DNA of 64,000 nucleotides from Archivesica marissinica (GCA_014843695.1 CM026390.1:15504015-15568014); one strand, 5' to 3'; shown: positions 55,401 to 63,571, counted from the stretch's first letter. Program-made: numbers and translations. Notes: generated by a model from the letters alone, not told the origin.

Positions 55401-57223
55401 TTAACAGTGCCCAGTAAATCACCTGACATTAACATTTCCCAGTAAATCACCTGACATTAGTAGGGCTCAGTAAATCACCTGACATTAGTAGGGCTCAGTA
55501 AATCACCTGATATTAACATTGCCCAGTAAATCACCTGACATTAGTAGGGCTCAGTAAATCACCTGATATTAACATTGCCCAGTAAATCACCTGACATTAG
55601 TAGGGCTCAGTAAATCACCTGATATTAACATTGCCCAGTAAATCACCTGATATTAACATTGCCCAGTAAATCACCTGATATTAACAGTGCCAAGTAAATC
55701 ACCTGACATTAATAGTTCTCGATAAATCACCTGACATTAACAGCGTCCAGTAAATCACCTGACATTAACAGCGTCCAGTAAATCACCTGACATTAACATT
55801 GCCCAGTAAATCACCTGATATTAACAGTGCCAAGTAAATCACCTGACATTAATAGTTCTCGATAAATCACCTGATATTAACAGTGTCCAGTAAATCACCT
55901 GACATTAACATTTCCCAGTAAATCACCTGATATTAACAGTGCCCAGTAAATCACCTGATATTAACAGTGCCCAGTAAATCACCTGACATTAACATTTCCC
56001 AGTAAATCACCTGACATTAACAGTGCCCAGTAAATCACCTGACATTAACAGTGCCCAGTAAATCACCTGACATTAACAGTGCCCAGTAAATCACCTGACA
56101 TTAACAGTGCCCAGTAAATCACCTGATATTAACATTTCCCAGTAAATCACCTGACATCAACATTTCCCAGTAAATCACCTGACATTAACAGTGCCCAGTA
56201 AATCAACTGATATTAACATTTCCCAGTAAATCACCTGACATTAACAGTGCCCAGTAAATCACCTGACATTAACAGTGTCCAGTAAATCACCTGACAATGA
56301 CATTGCCCAGTAAATCACCTGACATTAACAGTGCCTGGTAAATCACCTGACATTAACAGCATCCAGTAACTCACCTGACATTAACATTTCCCAGTAAATC
56401 ATGTTGACATGACAATGACAGTATGCCGTAAATCATGTTGATATGACAATGACAGTATGCAGTAAATCATGTTGGCATGACAATGACAGTATGCAGTAAA
56501 TCATGTTGATATGACAATGACAGTATGCAGTAAATCATGTTGACATGACAATGACAGTATGCAGTAAATCATGTTGACATGACAATTCCCAGTAAATCAT
56601 GTTGACATGACAATTCCCAGTAAATCATGTTGACATGACAATGACAGTTCCCAGTAAATCATGTTGACATGACAATGACAGTTCCCAGTAAATCATGTTG
56701 ACATGACAATGACAGTTCCCAGTAAATCATGTTGACATGACAGTTCCCAGTAAATCATGTTGACATGACAATGACAGTTCCCAGTAAATCATGTTGGCAT
56801 GACAATGACAGTTCCCAGTAAATCATGTTGACATGACAATGACAGTACGCAGTAAATCATGTTGACATGACAATGACAGTTGACAATAAGCTACATGACA
56901 ATGACAGTTGACAATAAGCTACATGACAATGACAGTTGACAATAAGCTACATGACAATGACAGTTGACAATAAGCTACATGACAATGACAGTTGACAATA
57001 AGCTACATGACAATGACAGTTGACAATAAGCTACATGACAATGACAGTACGCAGTAAATCAGTTATATAACTATCTCATACCATCTTTATGTTCTTGCTT
57101 GTGTTTGTCCGATATAAAGGCCATACATATGACCACCGCCTGTGTAAGATAGTAATGGTGCTCGTATGACATATGGTTCAGTGAACTCTCATCTCCCCAC
57201 ACTTGAATCAATTCCAATAATAG
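31403..57223 (-). CDS. TELO2: TELO2 (Tel2) gene, C-terminal part, 13 exons seen
   Basis: Thirteen minus-strand exons with compatible phases encode about 500 residues matching the C-terminal part of Tel2, an alpha-solenoid protein. Tel2 forms the TTT complex with TTI1 and TTI2 and, with HSP90 and R2TP, stabilises PIKKs (ATM, ATR, mTOR, DNA-PKcs, SMG1). Recognisable stretches include IRKLGMFVAEIVTTAIDPEG, RDCMEGLIGCENP, YITEQFYDRNYTIRQRLDII, SKTRRF, VAGYFFYP, TFDLLGED, LLEFIWVLRFH and DVDTQCKTLAVQALVLLE. An acidic DSDDD motif (exons 4/5) matches the CK2 site that PIH1D1 binds. No stop or frameshift is seen, so the gene looks intact. N-terminal exons lie beyond 64000; the last exon was not found. 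Introns are dominated by minisatellites. Confidence 0.93.
31605..31724 (+). repeat. SINE-A, 3'-truncated
   Basis: Head and first half of the body only (CTGTCCGGTTAGTGCAGTGG to GGACAGGTGGGTTTGTC). It sits in a TELO2 intron, antisense to the gene. Confidence 0.85.
31725..32340. other. TELO2 intron, unique sequence
   Basis: No feature seen. Confidence 0.4.
32350..32607 (+). repeat. SINE-A, full length with target duplication
   Basis: Flanked by AATAGAGAT at 32341-32349 and 32608-32616. The first ~11 bases of the head are duplicated (TCCGATTGGC then TGTCCGATTAGCGCAG). It ends with the shared tail and AAATAAATAAAG, about 50 bp downstream of the TELO2 exon l donor in gene orientation. Confidence 0.9.
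32660..32775 (-). CDS. TELO2: TELO2 exon l
   Basis: 116 nt between GTGTTTCAG and GAAG|gtagaa. Encodes NVRQGLLFAVSMVYLAVPSN and continues to SKNWLE, a conserved solenoid segment. Confidence 0.9.
33003..33067 (-). CDS. TELO2: TELO2 exon k
   Basis: 65 nt, acceptor TTATTTCAG, donor gtaagt. Encodes TVRQMANCLLEFIWVLRFHS plus DA, matching the conserved LLEFxWxLRFH stretch. It ends in phase 2, as exon l requires. Confidence 0.92.
33210..34860 (+). repeat. 31-bp minisatellite in TELO2 intron
   Basis: About 53 units of GATTGTTTTATACAAATTTA followed by CTTTCCGACC-T. The unit is open in all three frames of the plus strand, which gives spurious FYTNLLS/VLYKFTF/CFIQIYF repeats. Confidence 0.95.
34861..35000 (-). 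repeat. SINE-B, diverged
   Basis: The plus strand reads TAGCTCAATTGCAAATCAAG, then GGAATCCATCAGCATGGAGG, the reversed SINE-B tail and body with many changes. Confidence 0.65.
35001..35484. other. TELO2 intron, unique sequence
   Basis: No feature seen. Confidence 0.4.
35485..36128 (+). repeat. 55-bp minisatellite made from a TELO2 exon end and its splice donor
   Basis: About 12 units of 55 bp. On the minus strand each contains TATGCTGCCACCAATATACC followed by G|gtaaac. The copy at the high-coordinate end is the real end of TELO2 exon j (36101-36200) with donor gtaagc. The other ~11 copies are decoys downstream in the intron. Confidence 0.93.
36101..36200 (-). CDS. TELO2: TELO2 exon j (source of the 55-bp array)
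   Basis: 100 nt; acceptor TACATTGCAG, donor CCG|gtaagc. Encodes (R)HENTFDLLGEDCYVLSRLMY and ends TLGIVMYAATNIP. The TFDLLGED block is a Tel2 hallmark. Its last ~29 nt and donor are the seed of the adjacent array. Confidence 0.92.
36243..36435 (-). repeat. SINE-B, partly eroded
   Basis: Plus strand shows the reversed tail, GACCTCATTCCTGATGGAAT, and the reversed head ending GCCACGACTTCCAC. The tRNA-like part is shortened. Confidence 0.82.
36463..36706 (+). repeat. SINE-A, full length
   Basis: TGTCCGATTAGCGCAGCGGT head, body with GGACAGGTGGGTTTTCTTCG, and shared tail TTGCTTCGCAATCGTTGTAA with AAATAAATAAAG. Confidence 0.92.
36835..36937 (+). repeat. tRNA-headed SINE fragment (SINE-E-like)
   Basis: TTAGAGCATTGGATTACAGA and GTGTCGATCAC resemble pol III boxes; TTGGGCAAGACGCC resembles the SINE-E body. 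It adjoins the SINE-C tail. Confidence 0.45.
36938..37231 (-). repeat. SINE-C, full length
   Basis: A reversed SINE-C from the tail (TTTATTTATAGTCGCTACCG) to the head (ACTACATATCCGTCTG), 65 bp from TELO2 exon i. Confidence 0.92.
37297..37559 (-). CDS. TELO2: TELO2 exon i
   Basis: 263 nt; acceptor ACCAACACAG, donor GACAG|gtatat. Encodes VIGTAAQELSRPVDLSKKLK, a variable linker, then WRDVVQRRIDSKTRRFGQGK and AVAGYFFYPLMKNFDR. The SKTRRF and AGxFFxPL blocks identify Tel2. The 20-bp array starts about 20 bp upstream of its acceptor. Confidence 0.95.
37580..42176 (+). repeat. 20-bp minisatellite filling a TELO2 intron
   Basis: About 4.6 kb, more than 200 units of GTGTACAATAGAGACTACAG with ACTATGG, ACATG and ACAGATGTACA variants. 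Ordered blocks repeat at longer scale (for example 40200-40860 and 41280-41580). GTGTACA(C) contains the palindrome TGTACA. Confidence 0.97.
42312..42383 (-). CDS. TELO2: TELO2 exon h
   Basis: 72 nt, phase 0 at both ends. Acceptor TTGTTTCAG, donor GAG|gttagc. Encodes VAEYITEQFYDRNYTIRQRL-DIIE, within the Telomere_reg-2-type conserved region. Confidence 0.94.
42576..42805 (+). mobile_element. hAT-like MITE
   Basis: Ends CAGGGTTCCCGC and GGAACCCTG are inverted repeats of the hAT type. GTATT borders both ends, so an 8-bp target duplication is not clean. It has no coding capacity and lies in a TELO2 intron. Confidence 0.7.
42910..43088 (+). mobile_element. TA-flanked MITE
   Basis: Ends CAGTCATAGCTGT and ACAGGTTTGACTG are imperfect inverted repeats with TA on both sides. 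The interior has repeated TATTAAGCAGCCA motifs and the complementary TGGCTGCTTAA near the right end. Confidence 0.65.
43163..43279 (-). CDS. TELO2: TELO2 exon g
   Basis: 117 nt, phase 0 at both ends. Encodes ISAEFAKVLLHLTESYSLPS, then RFNALVALAVTCPRP. Confidence 0.93.
43364..43610 (+). repeat. SINE-A with 12-bp target duplication
   Basis: Flanked by GTCCCATCTGCT (43352-43363) and GTCCCACCTGCT (43611-43622), one mismatch. Defines SINE-A as about 247 bp. Confidence 0.93.
43623..44192. other. TELO2 intron, unique sequence
   Basis: No feature seen. Confidence 0.4.
44193..44284 (-). CDS. TELO2: TELO2 exon f
   Basis: 92 nt; acceptor GAAACTAG, donor GAG|gtattt. Encodes (G)LIGCENPDMLDACLSIAETL-IRANPDGMRE. 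Confidence 0.93.
44314..44545 (+). mobile_element. MITE-2, unexpanded copy
   Basis: TIRs CCCTTTCCTTCATAGAG and CTTCTATGAGGGAAAGGG, TTAA on both sides (44310-44313, 44546-44549), 232 bp. It lies 26 bp upstream of exon f in gene direction. Confidence 0.85.
44550..45096. other. TELO2 intron, probably old repeats
   Basis: Contains CAAGATGGCCATCATGGCGT and an 87-codon plus-strand frame at 44813-45076 with no family match. I do not call a gene. Confidence 0.4.
45097..45185 (-). CDS. TELO2: TELO2 exon e
   Basis: 89 nt; acceptor AAATTTTAG, donor GAAG|gtaaat. Encodes (S)DDDLEPYDMSHDAKISKVKQ then PKYIRDCME(G). With the last codon of exon d it forms the acidic DSDDD motif. Confidence 0.94.
45257..45426 (+). 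mobile_element. Partial MITE related to MITE-1
   Basis: Starts after TTAA (45253-45256), and contains CTGGCTCTATGCTGTTTGCA as in MITE-1. The right end is not recognisable, and a SINE-B is inserted in it. Confidence 0.4.
45427..45656 (+). repeat. SINE-B with 12-bp target duplication
   Basis: Flanked by AAAAGCAACTTT at 45415-45426 and 45657-45668. Defines SINE-B as about 230 bp. Confidence 0.93.
45928..46086 (-). CDS. TELO2: TELO2 exon d
   Basis: 159 nt; acceptor GCTGTTACAG, donor GATAG|gtatgc. Encodes DVAMMSERAGELVLFGLDDT, an acidic and variable linker, ending PASDLD(S). It is poorly conserved in Tel2 proteins; the call rests on phases and on the DSDD junction. Confidence 0.85.
46165..46600 (+). 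repeat. SINE-B interrupted by SINE-E
   Basis: The head (46165-46210) and the body plus tail (46441-46600) belong to one SINE-B, cut inside the tRNA-like part. The body has a ~19-base deletion before CATCAGGAATGAG. Confidence 0.85.
46211..46440 (+). repeat. SINE-E with (ACAT)n tail, nested
   Basis: tRNA-like head GTGGTCCAGTGGTAGAGCGT and B box GGTTCGATACTC. The body has GAGCAAGGCACCTCACACAC and CCCCGCGAGGGGTTTGACAT. The tail is ACATACATACATAC. AAAG on both sides may be the target duplication. Confidence 0.8.
46650..46917 (+). repeat. SINE-C
   Basis: Head GGATCTGTAGTCCAGTGGTA, B box GGTTCGATCCC, standard body with a small deletion after TCTTTCAG, and end GCAACCGGTAGCGATGATAA. Confidence 0.9.
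46952..47000 (+). repeat. SINE-B tail fragment
   Basis: GTTAGAACTTGTTTCACAAT and AAAATAAATTTGTATAA match the SINE-B 3' end only. Confidence 0.7.
47127..47628 (+). repeat. 73-bp minisatellite
   Basis: Seven units with TAGTCTATGTGGGCATATAG and CTACATGTATAGGTACATGT, nearly identical. Confidence 0.95.
47640..48920. other. TELO2 intron, unique sequence
   Basis: No exon, SINE or array recognised. A few GAAATATCAT/GGGAA motifs recur loosely at 48520-48620. Confidence 0.4.
48925..52365 (+). repeat. 63/64-bp minisatellite in TELO2 intron
   Basis: About 54 units with GAAATGTTAAACCATGAACA and GATGCCCAAACTCTTCAATG. The 63-bp form has GTACAATGTGGAA, the 64-bp form GTACACATGTGGAA. The 63-bp form keeps a frame open on both strands; each 64-bp unit shifts it. 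Confidence 0.96.
52502..52581 (-). CDS. TELO2: TELO2 exon c (source of the 107-bp array)
   Basis: 80 nt; acceptor GTATTATAG (a second possible AG is 6 nt inside), donor CAGGA|gtaagt. Encodes VQVDEETEALRGLLHVPEDP-LMDVMQ(E). Of six copies of its 5' part, this is the only one followed by a proper donor. Phases fit exons b and d. Confidence 0.85.
52502..53150 (-). repeat. 107-bp minisatellite carrying a TELO2 exon start and splice acceptor
   Basis: Six copies; the GTGCAG exon-start motif has its upper end at 52581, 52688, 52795, 52902, 53008 and 53115 (spacing 107, once 106). Each copy has the CTGTATTATAG acceptor and about 63 nt of exon c, then returns to intron (GATGTGTGCGGATATTTAC). Copies differ at few positions. 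Confidence 0.93.
53151..53340. other. TELO2 intron, unique sequence
   Basis: No feature seen. Confidence 0.4.
53341..53625 (+). repeat. SINE-C
   Basis: Head GACGGATATGTAGTCCAGTG to tail GTAGCGACGATAAATAAACA. A few changes at CpG-like positions. Confidence 0.92.
53763..53899 (-). CDS. TELO2: TELO2 exon b
   Basis: 137 nt; acceptor GGATTTCAG, donor GAG|gtaata. Encodes (E)ILRLLMPGIQTHIGSSEPK, then IRKLGMFVAEIVTTAIDPEG-PKLNFE. The RxLGMxVAE block is the strongest Tel2 signature. Confidence 0.95.
53925..57050 (+). repeat. 28/34-bp minisatellites filling a TELO2 intron
   Basis: Three related blocks. 53925-56398 is a 28-bp unit CAGTAAATCACCTGACATTA-ACAGTGCC with many variants, including a repeated ~500-bp block (53925-54240 resembles 55440-55770). 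56399-56880 is a ~34-bp unit with CAGTAAATCATGTTGACATG. 56881-57050 is a 28-bp unit with GACAGTTGACAATAAGCTAC. Confidence 0.95.
57082..57223 (-). CDS. TELO2: TELO2 exon a (first one seen)
   Basis: 142 nt; acceptor ATGTTTTCAG, donor GATG|gtatga. Encodes LLLELIQVWGDESSLNHMSY, then QAVVICMAFISDKHKQEHKD. It starts in phase 0, so coding exons must precede it. Confidence 0.92.
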
Positions 57224-57475
57224 CTGAAAACATACAAACTTTAATAACGTATCTACTTTGAAATGTAACAATTTGTCATATTTTTTTCAACGGGGTTACA
57301 ATATGCACAACTATCACAAACATCAAACCGATGCTTCCTGCGAAGTTTGGTGAAAATTCAACAAGGGGTTTTGGAGATGAAGCACGGACACGGTCAACCG
57401 GACAGACGGATGGCAAAGAAAAAACAATATGTCTTCCAACATTAGTGGAGACATAATTAATGTGTAAAGTGTATA
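57224..57475. other. Upstream TELO2 intron, old repeat
   Basis: TGCTTCCTGCGAAGTTTGGT and GGACAGACGGATGGCAAAG look like a dispersed invertebrate repeat. No boundaries found. Confidence 0.35.
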
Positions 57476-60400
57476 GCTATTCACTGCAGTCCAATGGAAG
57501 CTATTCACTGCAGTCCAATGGAAGCTATTCACTGCAGTCCAATGGAAGCTATTCACTGCAGTCCAATGGAAGCTATTCACTGCAGTCCAATGGAAGCTAT
57601 TCACTGCAGTCCAATGGAAGCTATTCACTGCAGTCCAATGGAAGCTATTCACTGCAGTCCAATGGAAGCTATTCACTGCAGTCCAATGGAAGCTATTCAC
57701 TGCAGTCCAATGGCAGCTATTCACTGCAGTCCATGGCAGCTATTCACTGCAGTCCAATGGAAGCTATTCACTGCAGTCCAATGGAAGCTATTCACTGCAG
57801 TCCAATGGAAGCTATTCACTGCAGTCCAATGGAAGCTATTCACTGCAGTCCATGGAAGCTATTCACTGCAGTCCAATGGTAGCTATTCACTGCAGTCCAA
57901 TGGAAGCTATTCACTGCAGTCCAATGGAAGCTATTCACTGCAGTCCAATGGAAGCTATTCACTGCAGTCCAATGGAAGCTATTCACTGCAGTCCAATGGT
58001 AGCCATTCACTGCAGTCCAATGGAAGCTATTCACTGCAGTCCAATGGAAGGAAGCTATTCACTGCAGTCCAATGGAAGCTATTCACTGCAGTCCAATGGT
58101 AGCTATTCACTGCAGTCCAATGGAAGCTATTCACTGCAGTCCAATGGAAGCTATTCACTGCAGTCCAATGGAAGCTATTCACTGCAGTCCAATGGAAGCT
58201 ATTCACTGCAGTCCAATGGAAGCTATTCACTGCAGTCCAATGGAAGCTATTCACTGCAGTCCAATGGAAGCTATTCACTGCAGTCCAATGGAAGCTATTC
58301 ACTGCAGTCCAATGGAAGCTATTCACTGCAGTCAATGGAAGCTATTCACTGCAGTCCAATGGAAGCTATTCACTGCAGTCCAATGGTAGCTATTCACTGC
58401 AGTCCAATGGAAGCTATTCACTGCAGTCCAATGGAAGCTATTCACTGCAGTCCAATGGTAGCTATTCACTGCAGTCCAATGGAAGCTATTCACTGCAGTC
58501 CAATGGTAGCTATTCACTCCAGTCCATGGCAGCTATTCACTGCAGTCCATGGCAGCTATTCACTGCAGTCCAATGGAAGCTATTCACTGCAGTCCAATGG
58601 TAGCTATTCACTGCAGTCCAATGGAAGCTATTCACTGCAGTCCAATGGCAGCTATTCACTGCAGTCCATGGCAGCTATTCACTGCAGTCCATGGCAGCTA
58701 TTCACTGCAGTCCATGGAAGCTATTCACTGCAGTCTAATGGAAGCTATTCACTGCAGTCCATGGCAGCTATTCACTGCAGTCCATGGCAGCTATTCACTG
58801 CAGTCCATGGCAGCTATTCACTGCAGTCCATGGCAGCTATTCACTGCAGTCCATGGCAGCTATTCACTGCAGTCCATGGCAGCTATTCACTGCAGTCCAT
58901 GGCAGCTATTCACTGCAGTCCATGGCAGCTATTCACTGCAGTCCATGGCAGCTATTCACTGCAGTCCATGGCAGCTATTCACTGCAGTCCATGGCAGCTA
59001 TTCACTGCAGTCCATGGCAGCTATTCACTGCAGTCCATGGCAGCTATTCACTGCAGTCCATGGCAGCTATTCACTGCAGTCCATGGCAGCTATTCACTGC
59101 AGTCCAATGGTAGCTATTCACTGCAGTCCATGGCAGCTATTCACTGCAGTCCATGGCAGCTATTCACTGCAGTCCATGGCAGCTATTCACTGCAGTCCAT
59201 GGCAGCTATTCACTGCAGTCCATGGCAGCTATTCACTGCAGTCCATGGCAGCTATTCACTGCAGTCCATGGCAGCTATTCACTGCAGTCCATGGCAGCTA
59301 TTCACTGCAGTCCATGGCAGCTATTCACTGCAGTCCATGGCAGCTATTCACTGCAGTCCATGGCAGCTATTCACTGCAGTCCAATGGAAGCTATTCACTG
59401 CAGTCCATGGCAGCTATTCACTGCAGTCCATGGCAGCTATTCACTGCAGTCCATGGCAGCTATTCACTGCAGTCCATGGCAGCTATTCACTGCAGTCCAA
59501 TGGAAGCTATTCACTGCAGTCCAATGGAAGCTATTCACTGCAGTCCAATGGAAGCTATTCACTGCAGTCCAATGGAAGCTATTCACTGCAGTCCAATGGA
59601 AGCTATTCACTGCAGTCCAATGGCAGCTATTCACTGCAGTCCATGGTAGCTATTCACTGCAGTCCATGGCAGCTATTCACTGCAGTCCATGGTAGCTATT
59701 CACTGCAGTCCAATGGAAGCTATTCACTGCAGTCCATGGCAGCTATTCACTGCAGTCCATGGTAGCTATTCACTGCAGTCCATGGCAGCTATTCACTGCA
59801 GTCCATGGCAGCTATTCACTGCAGTCCATGGCAGCTATTCACTGCAGTCCATGGCAGCTATTCACTGCAGTCCATGGCAGCTATTCACTGCAGTCCATGG
59901 CAGCTATTCACTGCAGTCCAATGGCAGCTATTCACTGCAGTCCATGGAAGCTATTCACTGCAGTCCATGGTAGCTATTCACTGCAGTCCATGGCAGCTAT
60001 TCACTGCAGTCCATGGCAGCTATTCACTGCAGTCCATGGAAGCTATTCACTGCAGTCCATGGTAGCTATTCACTGCAGTCCATGGTAGCTATTCACTGCA
60101 GTCCATGGCAGCTATTCACTGCAGTCCAATGGAAGCTATTCACTGCAGTCCATGGTAGCTATTCACTGCTGTCCATGGCAGCTATTCACTGCAGTCCATG
60201 GTAGCTATTCACTGCAGTCCAATGGAAGCTATTCACTGCAGTCCATGGCAGCTATTCACTGCAGTCCATGGCAGCTATTCACTGCAGTCCAATGGAAGCT
60301 ATTCACTGCAGTCCATGGCAGCTATTCACTGCAGTCCATGGCAGCTATTCACTGCAGTCCAATGGAAGCTATTCACTGCAGTCCATGGCAGCTATTCACT

Positions 60401-60620
60401 GCAGTCCAATGGAAGCTATTCACTGCAGTCCAATGGAAGCTATTCACTGCAGTCCAATGGAAGCTATTCACTGCAGTCTAATGGAAGCTATTCACTGCAG
60501 TCCAATGGAAGCTATTCACTGCAGTCCAATGGCAGCTATTCACAGCAGTCCATGGTAGCTATTCACTGCAGTCCATGGCAGCTATTCACTGCAGTCCATG
60601 GTAGCTATTCACTGCAGTCC
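57476..60620 (+). repeat. 23/24-bp minisatellite running into a gap
   Basis: About 130 units of AGCTATTCACTGCAGTCCA plus ATGGA (24 bp) or TGGC (23 bp). The 24-bp form dominates at 57476-58500, the 23-bp form at 58650-59480, and they are mixed later. Every unit has the palindrome CTGCAG. The array meets the gap at 60621, so its true length is unknown. Confidence 0.97.
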
Positions 60621-61620
60621 NNNNNNNNNNNNNNNNNNNNNNNNNNNNNNNNNNNNNNNNNNNNNNNNNNNNNNNNNNNNNNNNNNNNNNNNNNNNNNNN
60701 NNNNNNNNNNNNNNNNNNNNNNNNNNNNNNNNNNNNNNNNNNNNNNNNNNNNNNNNNNNNNNNNNNNNNNNNNNNNNNNNNNNNNNNNNNNNNNNNNNNN
60801 NNNNNNNNNNNNNNNNNNNNNNNNNNNNNNNNNNNNNNNNNNNNNNNNNNNNNNNNNNNNNNNNNNNNNNNNNNNNNNNNNNNNNNNNNNNNNNNNNNNN
60901 NNNNNNNNNNNNNNNNNNNNNNNNNNNNNNNNNNNNNNNNNNNNNNNNNNNNNNNNNNNNNNNNNNNNNNNNNNNNNNNNNNNNNNNNNNNNNNNNNNNN
61001 NNNNNNNNNNNNNNNNNNNNNNNNNNNNNNNNNNNNNNNNNNNNNNNNNNNNNNNNNNNNNNNNNNNNNNNNNNNNNNNNNNNNNNNNNNNNNNNNNNNN
61101 NNNNNNNNNNNNNNNNNNNNNNNNNNNNNNNNNNNNNNNNNNNNNNNNNNNNNNNNNNNNNNNNNNNNNNNNNNNNNNNNNNNNNNNNNNNNNNNNNNNN
61201 NNNNNNNNNNNNNNNNNNNNNNNNNNNNNNNNNNNNNNNNNNNNNNNNNNNNNNNNNNNNNNNNNNNNNNNNNNNNNNNNNNNNNNNNNNNNNNNNNNNN
61301 NNNNNNNNNNNNNNNNNNNNNNNNNNNNNNNNNNNNNNNNNNNNNNNNNNNNNNNNNNNNNNNNNNNNNNNNNNNNNNNNNNNNNNNNNNNNNNNNNNNN
61401 NNNNNNNNNNNNNNNNNNNNNNNNNNNNNNNNNNNNNNNNNNNNNNNNNNNNNNNNNNNNNNNNNNNNNNNNNNNNNNNNNNNNNNNNNNNNNNNNNNNN
61501 NNNNNNNNNNNNNNNNNNNNNNNNNNNNNNNNNNNNNNNNNNNNNNNNNNNNNNNNNNNNNNNNNNNNNNNNNNNNNNNNNNNNNNNNNNNNNNNNNNNN
61601 NNNNNNNNNNNNNNNNNNNN
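60621..61620. other. Assembly gap (1000 N)
   Basis: Exactly 1000 N at the end of the 23/24-bp array. Confidence 0.99.
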
Positions 61621-61745
61621 GGTTGGCTTTCTTCCGGGAAGAAAGGTATTTCTTCCCTTCCGTGGGAAGAAACATGGGGAAAAAGGGAAGAAACACCTTT
61701 CTTCCCGGAAGAAATGGGAGAAACTAGGAAGAAACTGGGAATAAA
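61621..61745. repeat. Purine/pyrimidine palindromic cluster
   Basis: Repeated TTTCTTCCCGGAAGAAA and TTTCTTCCC/GGGAAGAAA motifs in both orientations, able to fold on themselves. It follows the gap directly. Confidence 0.6.
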
Positions 61746-61882
61746 GTGTGATATTTTTATTGCATCACTGTCAGCAACTATAAGAGAATAATATTTACAT
61801 ATATACATTAGCACAATGTTCTCACAATTAGCAGTCTTCACATCAGGTAGATAAGCACACTGTTCATGTAAAAAAACAGCAG

Positions 61883-63571
61883 TTAATAATCAATCTCAAG
61901 ATCACCTCTCAGGAGCCGGAAACAGAACACTAACTTTCCTGCAGTTTGATTTCCTAGTCTGTTGCTAATTTTACTGTGGATCTGTCCAAAGTTGGAAAAT
62001 ATACGCTCTACTGACGCTGAGGAAGCTGGTGCCTGTAGAAGACATACCACAAAGTCTACAAAGTCTACAAAGTCAGAATTTACACCACTGGATTTAGCTG
62101 CTTTCCACCAGGTAACTGAATCCATCCGAAGTGCTGCCTCATTGAAAAATGCAGCAGGGTATGGTGTGGATTTGGCTTGAAAGGCAATCAGCTCAGTGAT
62201 GAAGGCAGGACTCTTGGACATAATAAAGTCATTAACAATCTCCAATTGCCAAGCAGATAGTTTAACACCCTGATATGCTGTATGTAGTTTGTAAGCTGTA
62301 AAGTGTTCTGGTATGATTGCTTGCTTAAACCGCTTTGTGACAAGGGTCTTGTGCGCTGGTGACTGAAGATTGGATTATCCAGAAGAGACAGCCATGTATG
62401 GCACTCTGATGCCAGAGAGGAGTAGTCTGCCTGGCAAGCATCAATAGCAGTTGCTACAGGGCGAAGCAGCTCTGCCATGTCCTTGGAATTCCTATAGATA
62501 TTGATATCCTGTATCTTTTTGGCAATGGTTTGGTCAATCTCATCCTCATGGTCCTGAACAATCTTCATGTAGCTGGTTCTGTTGGCAATATAGCTGTCCA
62601 AACAGGTGAGTTGAGACTTCCATCGTGTTTCTCCAGGGAGCTGTGGTTTCTTACTTTCGGCACACTCAGACAGCCAAGCACATGGCTTATGGTGGTTGCG
62701 AAAATACTTCCACAACATGCTTCATCACTGACTGTGAAGTTAGATCCAGCCCAAGTAAGTTGAGCCAGTGGGCAGAGCAGCCATACACAGTGAGGTCTGG
62801 GTCATCTTCTTGTAAGGCAGCACGCATTTTTTCCATGTTCTTAGCATTGTCAGTACATACTCCAGATACAGTGCAGTTGTAGTTTTCCCTTGCCTTTTTG
62901 ATGGACTCCTGACACAACATCTTGCAATTGTCCCCTGTTTTTGACATAGATCCAGTAGGGTGGCTATCTAAAAGATAGGATTTGTTCTCAACCTGGAGGC
63001 AACTTGCAATTATAGGTTCGTTGTGGCAATTACTCCAGCCGTCTTGTACAAGAGTTGCAGTTTTTCCGCCAATGACATGCTTCATATCCTCCTGGAGTTG
63101 ATCATACACAGTGTCTAGGAGTTTTCCGGCTATTTGCTTCCTGTTAGGTGGCTGATATCCTGCTCGTAGTGTACTCATCATCTTTTTGTACTGTGGATGG
63201 TCAGCGGCATTGAATGGTATATTGCAAGCGTAGAAGAATTTGGCAATCTCCAAGTCAATGGCATTTTTCTGGTTTAGAGATGTCTTCACAACACAACTAT
63301 CCATGTCTGGTTGGATTGAGATAGCTTGTCGTTTGGTTGGTGGAGGAGATGGAGATCTCCGTCTTTTTACTGACATAGGCTGCTCAGGGATCTCTTTTTC
63401 TGCTGGTAAGTGGTATGCTGCACTGCATTTCGCTTAATGGAGTTTTAGACGGCAAGCTTTAGGAAGCTGATGGTTCTCACAAAGTTTGCACCTAGCATAC
63501 TCTTTTCCAGCCACTGTCACAGAAACAAAGTGTTCCCAAATAGTGTCACGAGGTCTGCCACCCCTATACAT
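61883..63571 (-). pseudogene. BED-type hAT transposase, broken
   Basis: Minus-strand reading gives a hAT-like protein in several pieces. A BED zinc finger starts at 63571 (GRPRDTIWEHFVSVTVAGKE, then CKLC...LH-AKC), with TAA at 63434-63436 inside the finger. The central part (63376-62687) has the DUF659-like LVQDGWSNCHNEPIIA and VCTDNAKNMEKMRAAL. Next comes 62718-62188 with CAWLSECAESKKPQLPGETR. The C-terminal hAT dimerisation region (62245-61883) has APASSASVERIFSNFGQIHS. Frameshifts lie near 62700 and between about 62370 and 62245. It is probably inactive. No terminal repeats or 8-bp duplication were identified; the 3' side may be hidden by the gap. Confidence 0.85.

Noticed and set aside
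57852..59765. 637-codon open frame
   Set aside because: The 23/24-bp unit has no stops on the plus strand in any frame, so the frame is a composition effect.
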